NCBI GenBank assembly: GCA_030512335.1
Contig: JAULSU010000002.1
Coordinates: 4,464,001-4,528,000 of the forward strand
Length of the DNA stretch: 64,000 nt
Source: Immersiella caudata
Lineage: Eukaryota; Ascomycota; Sordariomycetes; Sordariales; Lasiosphaeriaceae
Direction: 5' to 3'
Below, piece after piece: positions 19,575 through 28,804 of the stretch (its first letter is position 1; every line of letters starts with the position of its first letter). A program made the translations under genes and the position numbers. The notes below the pieces were generated by a model, which was given only the letters and a program-made list of their open reading frames with translations, did no database searches and was not told the origin of the DNA.

Positions 19575-20789
19575 ATGCAGCCGACGTTGCTGCGGCACGC
19601 AATCCGCCCTGTCCGACCCTGCTCGCGTGCCCTGACCACATTGCTCACGCCCGCCGCCACCGTCTCACGAGTCTACCAAATCGCGCACCGCGCTCAGCTC
19701 CAGCACCCCAGCGCCGCCAAGTCCCGCAGCATGGCCAGCGTCTGTGGCTCGTCGACCTCTCGCTACGAGAAAATACCATCGACTTCGATTCGGGTGCTGC
19801 GCTCCGTCGAGTCAGTCCGCCGATGGCGACGCCCCCACCTCCTCGACCACCGCTCCGTCGGCTTCGTTCCAACAATGGGCGCCCTACATGAGGGCCACCT
19901 CTCTCTGATTCGCACCGCCGCGCGGGAGAACCACCATGTCGTCGTCAGCATATATGTCAACCCGGCGCAGTTCGGTGTCAAGGAGGATTTGGCCTCGTAC
20001 CCTGTAACCTGGGAGGAGGACTCGGCCAAGCTGGCCAAGCTCGATCGAGAACTGGCAGACGACGGGGAGAATCTCGGCAGGATAAGCGCCGTGTTCATGC
20101 CCGCGACTGCGGATATGTACCCATCTGGGTTTCCCGGGCAGGAGGTGGACAGCAAGGGGAGCTTCGTGACCATCACGCCTGTCGGTGAGGTGCTCGAGGG
20201 CGCATCGCGACCGACCTTCTTCCGGGGTGTGGCAACGGTTTGCATGAAGCTGTTCAACATCGTGCAACCCGAGCGGGTCTACTTCGGTCAGAAGGACGTG
20301 CAGCAGACTGTGGTGATCAAGAGTTTGGTGCGCGACTTCATGCTGCCGATCGAGGTGGTGGTTGGTTCCACGCAGCGTGCTGCAGATGGTCTAGCGCTCA
20401 GCTCGCGGAATGTGTACCTTGGTGAGAGGCGGCGTGGTGTCGCTACGGTCCTGAACCGGGCCTTGAAGGCTGCGGAAGCGGCTTACATGGAAGGTGCCCA
20501 GGATAGGGAAACGGTGCTGGGTGCGGCGAAAAAGGTTGCCGTTGACGTGCTCAATGAGCAGACGGCCTTGGCCCCTGAAAAGAGGGTCAAGTTTGAGATT
20601 GACTACATCTCGCTCGCAGATCCTATGACGATGGAGGAGCTCACAGTCGTCGACCCAGCCAAGGGCGGCATTCTGAGCGGTGCGGTCCGGATGTTACCGG
20701 TTGAGGCACCACAAGAGGGCGAAGATCTCGGCCATAGCGGCGGGCCACTGGTGAGGTTGATCGATAATATCATCCTGCAGCCAAGCTGA
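19575..20789 (+). CDS. PAN6: pantothenate synthetase (pantoate-beta-alanine ligase)
   Basis: A single open frame of 404 residues. The enzyme joins pantoate and beta-alanine using ATP, the last step of vitamin B5 synthesis. Family motifs are in order: VGFVPTMGALHEGHLSLIR near residue 95-113 (ATP site with HxGH-like signature), SIYVNPAQF, RPTFFRGVATVCMKLFNIVQ, YFGQKDVQQ, and LSSRNVYL. Fungal forms have an extended mid-loop as here. The first 52 residues are Arg/Ser/Thr-rich without acidic residues and could be a mitochondrial presequence. A second ATG at 19731 (MASVCGSSTSRYEK) would remove it and still leave a complete enzyme. No intron is present. Confidence 0.93.
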   Translation: MQPTLLRHAIRPVRPCSRALTTLLTPAATVSRVYQIAHRAQLQHPSAAKSRSMASVCGSSTSRYEKIPSTSIRVLRSVESVRRWRRPHLLDHRSVGFVPTMGALHEGHLSLIRTAARENHHVVVSIYVNPAQFGVKEDLASYPVTWEEDSAKLAKLDRELADDGENLGRISAVFMPATADMYPSGFPGQEVDSKGSFVTITPVGEVLEGASRPTFFRGVATVCMKLFNIVQPERVYFGQKDVQQTVVIKSLVRDFMLPIEVVVGSTQRAADGLALSSRNVYLGERRRGVATVLNRALKAAEAAYMEGAQDRETVLGAAKKVAVDVLNEQTALAPEKRVKFEIDYISLADPMTMEELTVVDPAKGGILSGAVRMLPVEAPQEGEDLGHSGGPLVRLIDNIILQPS

Positions 20790-21094
20790 AAGTTATGCAT
20801 CTAAAGCGTGTTATACTGTTTTTGGTCCAGCAAGCATTGGGTGCATGGTTTTGGCGTTTGGTGGTTTCATGATCTTCCTTGGCATCGATGTCACAACTAC
20901 CCTGGATGTGAGCTATTGACATTGGCTTCCAAATGCGTATTGTTGAAAGTTGGGAAAAGGGGTTATACCCGATATGCTTGAGTTTCTTGAGCTCATTCCC
21001 TGACTTTATACAATACAATGCCCTAAGAGGGCTCAACGACATTAGAGAATAAGTCGCCCTGCGAAATAGAAGAACAATACAACGCCCTTTCGCC
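20790..21094. other. intergenic, convergent 3' ends
   Basis: About 300 bp between two convergent genes. Presumed 3' untranslated regions; nothing else is seen. Confidence 0.5.
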
Positions 21095-22033
21095 TCAGTC
21101 CAACCAGCGGGATACCCTACTGCGGCGAATCGCAATGGGAACCGTCTCAACAACACCACCAAAGCTATCAGCTCCAACCTCAACCGAGGCCCCGTTCACA
21201 TCCACTTCAACATTTCCATCACTCACTACCGCAACCCCCTGAACGCCCCCAAAGCTCCCATCCGCCTCCGGTACATCCACCCCATCCAAAACCTGCTCTG
21301 GCACCGCAACAGCCTCATTACTAACCGGGCTCGCCGCATCAACACTCCCCACCGCCGCCGCAGGTGACCCTGCCCTCTCCGCTCCCTTCCCTTTCCCCTT
21401 CCCATTCACATTCGCCAAATTCTGCCTCTCAATCGCCGCCCTATTCGGTCCCGCCGCCGGCGCCTCCCCCAACACAAAGTCAATACAACTCTCATACGTC
21501 TGCTTCGCATCCGTGCCCAACCACCACCACTGCAACACACAATCCCCCGGCTGCTGGCAAGCCGCCTTGACTTCCTCCCCCGCATCACCCGTCGGCAACG
21601 TAATTCCAAACGCGGTGTTATTCGCAGGCAGCTGCAGGAGCTTCTCATCCGCGTACGTGTCGAAGAAGAGCAGGATACCGCCCACGATGGTGTTCGTCTT
21701 GGTGGCGACGATGGAGACGTTGGCAGGGCCTTCGTGCGGGATGGTTAGGGCGACTTCGACGATGATGACTTGGCCGAGGGAAAAAGTTTGTACGTTGGCG
21801 CGGTTGTCGTCGAATTGAGCGCCGCGGCAGAGGCCGACGTTGCAAGCAGCGGAGGCGGGTTTGACTTCTTCGAGGGCGATGGTGCCGTCACCGAGGACGG
21901 TGTCGACGGCTGCTTGGCCGCAGGCGGCGAGCATGGCGGGACCGGGGAGGCGGGCAGGGGGAAAGGTGATGTTGCCGTGGGCGGAGACGGATGTCACCGC
22001 CAGGGCGGTGAGGCCGAGGAGGGTGGCTCTCAT
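21095..22033 (-). CDS. secreted LPMO-like (histidine-brace) protein
   Basis: The chosen ATG (22031-22033) opens the signal peptide MRATLLGLTALAVTSVSA. Cleavage would leave His at the mature N-terminus (HGNITFPPARLPGPAMLAAC). The product is 312 residues. An N-terminal His after the signal peptide, plus a later IPHEGPANVSI His, fits the copper histidine brace of lytic polysaccharide monooxygenases and related copper proteins. Paired Cys residues (ACGQ, ACNVGLC, AACQQPGDC, YESC) should form disulphides. An aromatic-rich CVLQWWWLGTDAKQTYESC closes the domain near residue 190. The last 110 residues are Ala/Gly/Val/Ser-rich, disordered and acidic. The frame extends 50 codons upstream, but that part lacks support. 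The substrate is unknown; I cannot assign an AA family number. Confidence 0.75.
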   Translation of the reverse strand: MRATLLGLTALAVTSVSAHGNITFPPARLPGPAMLAACGQAAVDTVLGDGTIALEEVKPASAACNVGLCRGAQFDDNRANVQTFSLGQVIIVEVALTIPHEGPANVSIVATKTNTIVGGILLFFDTYADEKLLQLPANNTAFGITLPTGDAGEEVKAACQQPGDCVLQWWWLGTDAKQTYESCIDFVLGEAPAAGPNRAAIERQNLANVNGKGKGKGAERAGSPAAAVGSVDAASPVSNEAVAVPEQVLDGVDVPEADGSFGGVQGVAVVSDGNVEVDVNGASVEVGADSFGGVVETVPIAIRRSRVSRWLD

Positions 22034-23006
22034 TTTTGGTAGGGGTATTTGGGTGTGCCTGAGAAAAGAAAATAACAGCAAGAAAGAGTGACCGGCACTA
22101 AAAATGAACGTGAAGAGGAGAGTCAGCAAGACAGGAAAGTGCGGAACTAGCTGCTGGGGAGAGTGATGCGATGAACACTTCATTTTGATTCTCTGGGCTC
22201 GACTACCTAATGACTTCCCACGATCTTAGGGGCTCTCCATGGTGCATCAGCCTTCACCCCGTGGCTACGGAGGAGACCTAACCCGAGATGGGCTCTGTCG
22301 TTGGCCCGCCTCCATCAAGACCCTGAAAGAAGCCTTTGGCTAGACTCGTGCATGTTACGAAACGTCCCGAGCAAGAGATTCTTGGCATTCGTGGCGTTCC
22401 GGGGGGTTTTGACGGGCAAGCGGTTTGAGGATCGTCAACTGGGTCTCAGACGCTGTGACCACATCGCAGATGTCAGGTGAGCTGTCCGAATCAGCCAATT
22501 GGTCTCAACGTCGTAGAGGGGTTCCATCCAACTGGGAGCAACTCCATGCGCTGTGCAGAGCCTCAGGGCTAAATGCCGGGCTGGATCTCAATGCCAAGCC
22601 ATTACAACCAAAGATCCCAGATCCGTCGCTTGTGTCGGCTTAAGGGGTTGCACACACCCTTTCGAGTCTCAAGATCCCGCGTAAATTTTCCTTGTGGCGC
22701 CTGAGATGGACCGGTTTGCACTGTTCCGGGCAGAGGTATTTGTTGGGTGCAGGACAATGGCGGATGCTGATTCGAGGAGCTTCTACTCTTTGCCAGTTCT
22801 CCAGTCTTGGAGCGCCCCCATTCAGGGCACGGCAAGTGCCGACCTACCCCTTCGATGAAGATCACGTCTCCTATAAATTCGGAAACGTCGAGATTCCGCG
22901 CAAAGACTGAGCGGACGTTCATTTTTGACCGGAGAAGCCCCGGCCAAGGCGAGAGTAACATTTGGCGAGGTCGAAGAGCCCACTGAAGTTGCTGTCGTCC
23001 GCTCGA
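22034..23006. other. intergenic, promoter of the LPMO-like gene
   Basis: 970 bp between the LPMO-like start and the Pop4 stop codon. Several short frames are present, none with protein wording I recognise. Confidence 0.5.
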
Positions 23007-23720
23007 TCACAGGATTTTTGAGAAGTGCGTTCTGAACTTCCTCGAGGCCCTGTCATCCGACCTGAATTGGAACTGTTCGCCATGGATCTCGACCACCATG
23101 CTCTCGGGCTGTTCTTCCTTGGCGGGTGCGGCGACCTGGCTGCTGACCGGCTGTTTCGGGGCGGGAATTTCGAGCCGAAATACCGTGCCCTCCTTTGGTA
23201 CGAGTTTCACCCTGTTTTTCCTCGTGATGATTTCGAACGCGAACTTGGAGTCCTTGATCACAATCCCCTTAATGCCCACACGGCTAACACAGCCACTGCG
23301 AACAACCTCCACCTCGGCACCATGGAAGTCGGCGCTGGCCAGCTTTGCACCAGGCGCATCCCCGCTAGAGTAGGTTTCGTTCCCCAACACCTCTTGGATG
23401 TAGCCGACCCAGAGATTGTGCAATGGTTCGAAAACGGCGTATTTTTGGCCTTCGCGGGGCACATCGTAAAGCCCTAGCTTCCGTCGTTGCGTGGCGGATA
23501 GTGGTTTCGGCTTCAGTGCCTTCTTGCGCTGCTCCTTCTTCTTCGCCTGTGCTCGGCGTCGCGCAGCCCGCGCATCACTCGGCGGCGGCGAGTTTGGGGT
23601 CAGGTACAATGGGCGCTGCTGGACTTTCTCGGTGAAGATTCGGTTGACTTCATCTGCGCTGTGTGCCTTTGCGAGGAGAACCGCCCCAATCTCCTGGTCC
23701 TTCTTTCCTTTGGTTTCCAT
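23007..23720 (-). CDS. POP4: RNase P/MRP protein subunit Pop4 (Rpp29)
   Basis: A 237-residue frame starting at the ATG of METKGKKDQEIGAVLLAKAH. A basic Ala/Arg/Lys linker (SDARAARRRAQAKKKEQRKK) leads to LSATQRRKLGLYDVPREGQK and YAVFEPLHNLWVGYIQEVLG. The Sm-like barrel of Rpp29/Pop4 follows: DFHGAEVEVVRSGCVSRVGI, KGIVIKDSKFAFEIITRKNR and VKLVPKEGTVFRLEIP. Pop4 binds the catalytic RNA in nuclear RNase P and RNase MRP, which process tRNA and rRNA precursors. The frame is open for 156 more codons upstream, but that text has no Pop4 character and the METKGK start matches the family. Confidence 0.9.
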   Translation of the reverse strand: METKGKKDQEIGAVLLAKAHSADEVNRIFTEKVQQRPLYLTPNSPPPSDARAARRRAQAKKKEQRKKALKPKPLSATQRRKLGLYDVPREGQKYAVFEPLHNLWVGYIQEVLGNETYSSGDAPGAKLASADFHGAEVEVVRSGCVSRVGIKGIVIKDSKFAFEIITRKNRVKLVPKEGTVFRLEIPAPKQPVSSQVAAPAKEEQPESMVVEIHGEQFQFRSDDRASRKFRTHFSKIL

Positions 23721-24314
23721 TTTCCCCGTCGCGCGCTGCCGTTCGCCGTCTAGTGGTGAATGTCGCGTATATCTTCCCGGGAGATGTCGACAGTGGATGG
23801 ATTTTTTATCTTGAAATGTCCACAGTGGAAACGGCGGTTTGGAGATCGAGCTGCGGGCCCAAGCTAGGTTCAAAGGCTGAGGCTTGGCTCTCAGCGGCGG
23901 GGCGATCAGAAGAGCGTGCCAATCGCGGCTAACCTCGGCTCCTCTTCCCCGCTGTACCCCAAGCTCCGGCGTCTGGAACCCCTGTCTGGACAGGCGCGAT
24001 CCCTGATTCGATGCCGCCACCTGCAATCGCGCATCATTCAGCACCTGGCTACATCGGGTTTGGTGGACCTCGGATACCACCATGAACATGCGCCAGTTGT
24101 GCCATGGGCGGCCTTTTGTTCCTGGATTTTGGCGTGGTCTGACTTTCATATGATGAACGAAGCCTAGAGTTGCAGTCTCGACGAACATTGACGATACAAC
24201 AAGAGCTGACGGCCCGCGGAATTAGGACGAAGAGAGGACGGGACAGGAGAAGAGGCGCGCTGCTGACATCGACTTCGATTCCCCGCGAACGACTGACTAT
24301 CTACATCGCCCACC
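23721..24314. promoter_or_regulatory. divergent intergenic region, Pop4 / acyltransferase
   Basis: About 590 bp between divergent start codons, presumably shared promoter space. The region is open on the minus strand, but without family resemblance. Confidence 0.5.
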
Positions 24315-27012
24315 ATGGCCAACCGCCACGATTCAGCGCCGGATTTGCGCATTTTGGGCGATGAGATCACGCTACAGCCCAGTGGATTTGTCGGTGGAGA
24401 GAGTGGGAAGGAAGAGGCGTTGATGAAGCACATGGCGCGGTTCCGGTCAGAGCCATTGCAGTGCGTTCCCTAGCATTCCACTCCGCGATTACCCACACCG
24501 CTTTGGTCTTGTGTTTGCACCCCTACCCGCGGTTTACTCACTCGTGTATTCGAGGCTGAGAGATGGCTGCTCCCGTCGATACCGCGCCGTCGGCGATCTC
24601 GTTTGTGCCCACGACTGACCCGACATGGTCTAGGTTCCTTCGCGAAGTGTCGCTGTACGTGTCGGGAACTGGCTGGCGCGCGTACGACGATGTCATCGGA
24701 CAGCCGATCTTCTACTCGGGCTTCTCAGAACACATCAAGACGCAAGTCGTGTCGGCAACACTTCTTCAGACCAAGATATCCCAGCTGGCCGATGCGCGCG
24801 TCGCCGTTGAAGAGAGGGAGGGACTCCTGAACAAACATGAAAAGGACTTCCAAACGAAGCGCGCTCAGCGCCGCGCCGTGATCATACAAAGTCTGCAGGA
24901 AGTTGCTGAGAATCTCACGGACAATATGATCTGCAAGTTTGAGAGCAAGACATTTATTCGCGGGGCGTACTACACGGTTACTCAGCTGCTCCTGAGGGCC
25001 TACCATCAAGGGATACACGTCTCCAGCGAGGAGGTTCTACGGTTACGGAGTGTTGCTGAGGAGGCGGCGAAGAAGAAGCAAAGTATCATCTTTCTGCCGT
25101 GTCACCGATCTCACGTCGACTACGTTTCCCTCCAGCTTCTTTGCTACCGTCTTGGGCTGGCCCTCCCAGTCATTGTCGCAGGAGACAACTTGAACTTCCC
25201 AATGGTAGGGAGCTTTTTACAGCACGCTGGTAGGTATCCTGCCTCGCACTGTGGCGAAGATACTTGCTGACATGTTTGCCAGGTGCGATGTTTATTCGCC
25301 GATCCTTTGGTGACGATCAGCTTTATACTACCTTGGTCCAGGCGTACATCGACGTGCTCCTCCAGGGTGGTTACAATCTTGCATGTTTTATCGAAGGCGG
25401 GCGGTCCCGGACAGGAAAGCTTCTACCGCCAAAGTTTGGAATCCTCAGTTTTGTGCTGGACAGCCTTCTTTCTGGTCGTGTTGAGGACGCCATAATATGC
25501 CCTGTGAGCACGCAGTACGACAAGGTGGTGGAGACAGAGGGCTATGTCACAGAACTGCTGGGCGTGCCAAAGAAGAAAGAAAATCTGGCCGATTTCCTAT
25601 CAGGCGGCTCAAGCGTTCTCTCCCTTCGCTTGGGGAGAGTAGACGTGCGGTTCCATGAACCTTGGAGCCTACGCGAGTTTGTCACCTGCCAGATGACCAG
25701 ATTATCCAAAGCGCCTTCGGCCATCAACATCAACTGGAAGGATACTCAGAATGCCGTTGTCCGTCAAAAGGTGCTCCGGACACTCGGATACAAAGTTCTG
25801 GCCGACATCAACGACGTTTCAGTTGTGATGCCGACGGCCTTGATTGGCACTGTTCTTCTCACCCTTCGAGGGCGTGGTGTTGGTAGGGCGGAACTTATTC
25901 GCCGGATCGAGTGGCTAACAGACCGAGTACGGGCGAAGGGTGGACGGGTCGCGCATTTTGGAACTGCACCCCTGGCAGATGTCATCGAGAGAGGCTTGGA
26001 TGTGCTTGGAAAGGATCTGATTGGCGTGGTCAACGGGCTGGCAGAGCCAACATACTACGCCGTGGACCGCTTCCAACTCTCGTTTTACCGCAATATGACG
26101 ATTCACCTCTTCATTTCGGAAGCCATGGTTGCTGCGGCACTCTACACCAGGGTCAAGAGGGGCGGCGGTCCTTCGATCCAGGACATTCCGTACCAAGACC
26201 TCCACGACCAGGTCTTGTTCCTGTCATCTCTCTTCCGCGGCGAGTTCATCTACTCTTCTGAGGGCCTGGCAGCGAATCTCGAAAGAACTTTGGCCGGTTT
26301 GGAGGCCGATAACGTCATCTTCATCGAGAAAGATGAAGAAGGGAACATCACCAAGGTCGGTCTCTCCGACGCCGAACGCGCCGCCGGCCGAGAGAACTAC
26401 GACTTTTACTGCTTCCTCATCTGGCCTTTCATCGAGTCCAGCTGGCTCGCCGCAGTTTCTCTCATGGGCTTGACTCCTCCCCTCAGCCAAGAAGATGACA
26501 TCTGGATCCAAGTGTCAAAGGCCCACAACAGCGCGCAATTACTCGGCAAAACTCTCTACCACCAAGGCGATCTTAGCTACTTCGAAGCCGTCAACAAGGA
26601 GACACTCAAAAACTCTTATCAACGATTCGAAGAGGAAGGCATCATCCAGGTCGTCCGCTCCAAAGGCCCCCGCATCCCACCGCGCATGCGTCTTGCCCCT
26701 GACTGGAGATGTAGCCGCGACTCCGTCACCGGCAACCTGGTTGCCTCCGGCAGACTCTGGGACTTCACCGAGAAGATCGCCTCCAGTCGGCGCGAGGGCA
26801 AGAATAGACGTGATGGAGCTACGGTGAGCACGCGCGTGGTGAAGCTTACAGATGAGCTGGGACAGAAGCTGTTTGAGGAGGCGATGAACCAGGAGGAGGG
26901 GAAGAAGGGTGGAGCGCCAGCGAGGCTGAGCAGTGAGGAGGCGAAGTCTCTGAGCAAGTTTGTCAAGGAGCAGGAGAGGCGGAGGAGGTTGGAGAACAGG
27001 GCGCATTTGTGA
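24315..27012 (+). CDS. PlsB-type glycerol-3-phosphate/DHAP acyltransferase with PTS1-like end
   Basis: Exons 24315-24460, 24634-25229 and 25283-27012 give 823 residues. Intron 1 is 173 nt (donor GTGCGT, acceptor CTAG) and joins RSEPLQFLREVSLYVSGTGW. Intron 2 is 53 nt (donor GTAGGT, acceptor CCAG) and joins FLQHAGAMFIRRSF. The acyltransferase motifs are HRSHVD (206-211, the HX4D catalytic pair), GAMFIRRSFG, and EGGRSRTGK (285-293). The downstream ICPVSTQYDKVVE and the long C-terminal half also match the PlsB/GNPAT class rather than the small ER-type Gpt2. The final residues are AHL, which fits the peroxisomal PTS1 consensus. The enzyme would acylate glycerol-3-phosphate or dihydroxyacetone phosphate. 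The peroxisomal site and DHAP preference are inferred. Confidence 0.88.
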
Positions 27013-27294
27013 GGGGAATGTGGATAACGTGTAGCATTGTGTATATATGGGTGGTTAGAAGTGCATTTGGGGAGCGAACTATGGGAAATAGATGGGGGTT
27101 GTGCAGTTGTTATTGAGGATATGCATGCGTTGTTGCGGGCTATTGGTGTGGGATGTAACCCTGTTGAACTCTGGATGTGTCTCGATGTAGTGCTAATTTA
27201 GGTGCCCCTGGGCTAGTGGGCAGCGGCAAGATGTTGCTCAGTATGCAAGGTAAATACATATCTTTGTCTTTTGGGATTGGATGCATTGCATGGC

Positions 27295-28804
27295 TCAGAA
27301 TATGTCCCACAGACTGACCTTCCCGTCCTTGCTCCCAGCAGCCAGCCAGTGTGCGGACTTGGCTTGACGAATTCGCTTGTCGCGGACGGAGAGCTCAACT
27401 AGTTTCGGCACAACCGCCGATTCCGAGCCTTGTTGCTGCTTGGAGTCCGTTTCGATATTTCCGGTGGCGGATGCAACCCCGTCGTTCGTCGCAAGGGCTC
27501 TGGCGCTCTGATCACCGGCTGCGGGCCCGACTCCAGCAAATGCAGCGGCGTAGCATCCGACTTGATGCCACTTCAGAACCGCCACCCCCTTCATTGTCTT
27601 TGAGGAATAAACCCGAATTTTAGAGTCCCAACCCGCCGTTACGAAAACTCGACCATCAGAGCGCACTTGGAGACTCTGCTGGCCGGCGTGTTTCGTGTTG
27701 ACAACCTTGAGCGGTTCGGCTGTAATTGCCACTTGGGCTTCTCCAGCACCCGCATTAGTGGTTTGGGGTGTAGTAGATGTGGAGACAGGCTGATGTTGCG
27801 CTGCTAAGGCGACGGAAAGGAGTGGTTTTGTGGCGGTCTTAGCGCTGGTAGCGTCCGAAATGTCGGCTATTACTCCCTTTTTCTCGCTTGATGTTGCCGA
27901 TCCTGTTTCTCTGGGTGGTTTAGCAAGTGGTAGCGGATGCTTCGCTATGATTGCATCGGCGCTGGATGTGAGAAAATACTCTCTGCTGGGGGAGACGTCC
28001 AGTGAAAGGATGGGCTGAGAGTGGCATTTTGCCTGATACTTGACTTCCCAGCCCCTCTGGATGCTGAGTTGTGAGACGAGAGTGCGGCCATTCTCGTAGC
28101 CAGCAATTAATGTGAGAGACTCGGCCAGGTAGAGGAGCGATAGCGCCATGACCATGCCGTTATTATCCCCAACCTTGACGGTATGATGGCGCTCTTGCGA
28201 GGGTAAATGGAAGATGTCGATCTAGTTGGACGATAAGTCGTATGCCCAAAGCTGGCAACCATAAAAGCACTTACCGCTTCCGAGGCAAGGGTGTTTGGAA
28301 CTGCAACCAGCATCTCAGCCGACGTTTCGAAACTCAGGTGGGCAGAAGTGGGACATGGAGAAAACGAGCAGAAGTTCATGGTGTTGATCTCCAGCATGTG
28401 CAGTATCCATGGCTGGGGTCTGGTCTCCGAGCCTGGATCGAGCGGCAGAGTTGTGCTCAGGCGCTCTTCATCATGAGGGCCGAGTTTCCATACAATCAGC
28501 TTGTTGTCTCTACCATGTCTGCCAGGGGCTTAGCAACTGCGAGAAATACAAGGTGCAAGGGTGTGAAAACAGCATACGTGACAACCCGCTCATGGCCCCA
28601 GCCAGAAAGCCCGAGGAGGGCATTGCTGTGGGCCTGCCAAACAGCTCTCGGTCTCATGATGGTGAGATCCCAAGCGATGACGAAGCCATCGGCATCGCCA
28701 GTGAGGAGACGCTCATTGCCGCGGACGAAGGCGGCGGCATGGACAGAGGCCTTGTGGCCGCGCAGGATCGACTTGGGCTGCGGCGGCCGGTCCTCGACGG
28801 ACAT
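27295..28804 (-). CDS. ASA1: ASTRA-associated protein Asa1 (WD40)
   Basis: Three exons: 28578-28804, 28275-28518 and 27295-28221, giving 465 residues. Intron 1 (GTATGC...GGCAG) joins [20 protein letters not shown]. Intron 2 (GTAAGT...CTAG) joins [22 protein letters not shown] repeats are visible: [20 protein letters not shown] at the start, [21 protein letters not shown], and at the end [20 protein letters not shown] and [26 protein letters not shown] and [10 protein letters not shown] are typical of Asa1. Asa1 belongs to the ASTRA/TTT complex, which helps mature PIKK kinases such as TOR. The middle has a long Ala/Thr/Ser-rich insert. The start [12 protein letters not shown] was preferred to an ATG 48 codons upstream. 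Confidence 0.88.

Noticed and set aside
22034..22183. 50-codon upstream extension of the LPMO-like gene
   Set aside because: It would bury the signal peptide and the mature N-terminal His that define the protein.
23721..24188. 156-codon upstream extension of Pop4
   Set aside because: The text has no Pop4 character and the internal METKGK start matches the family length.
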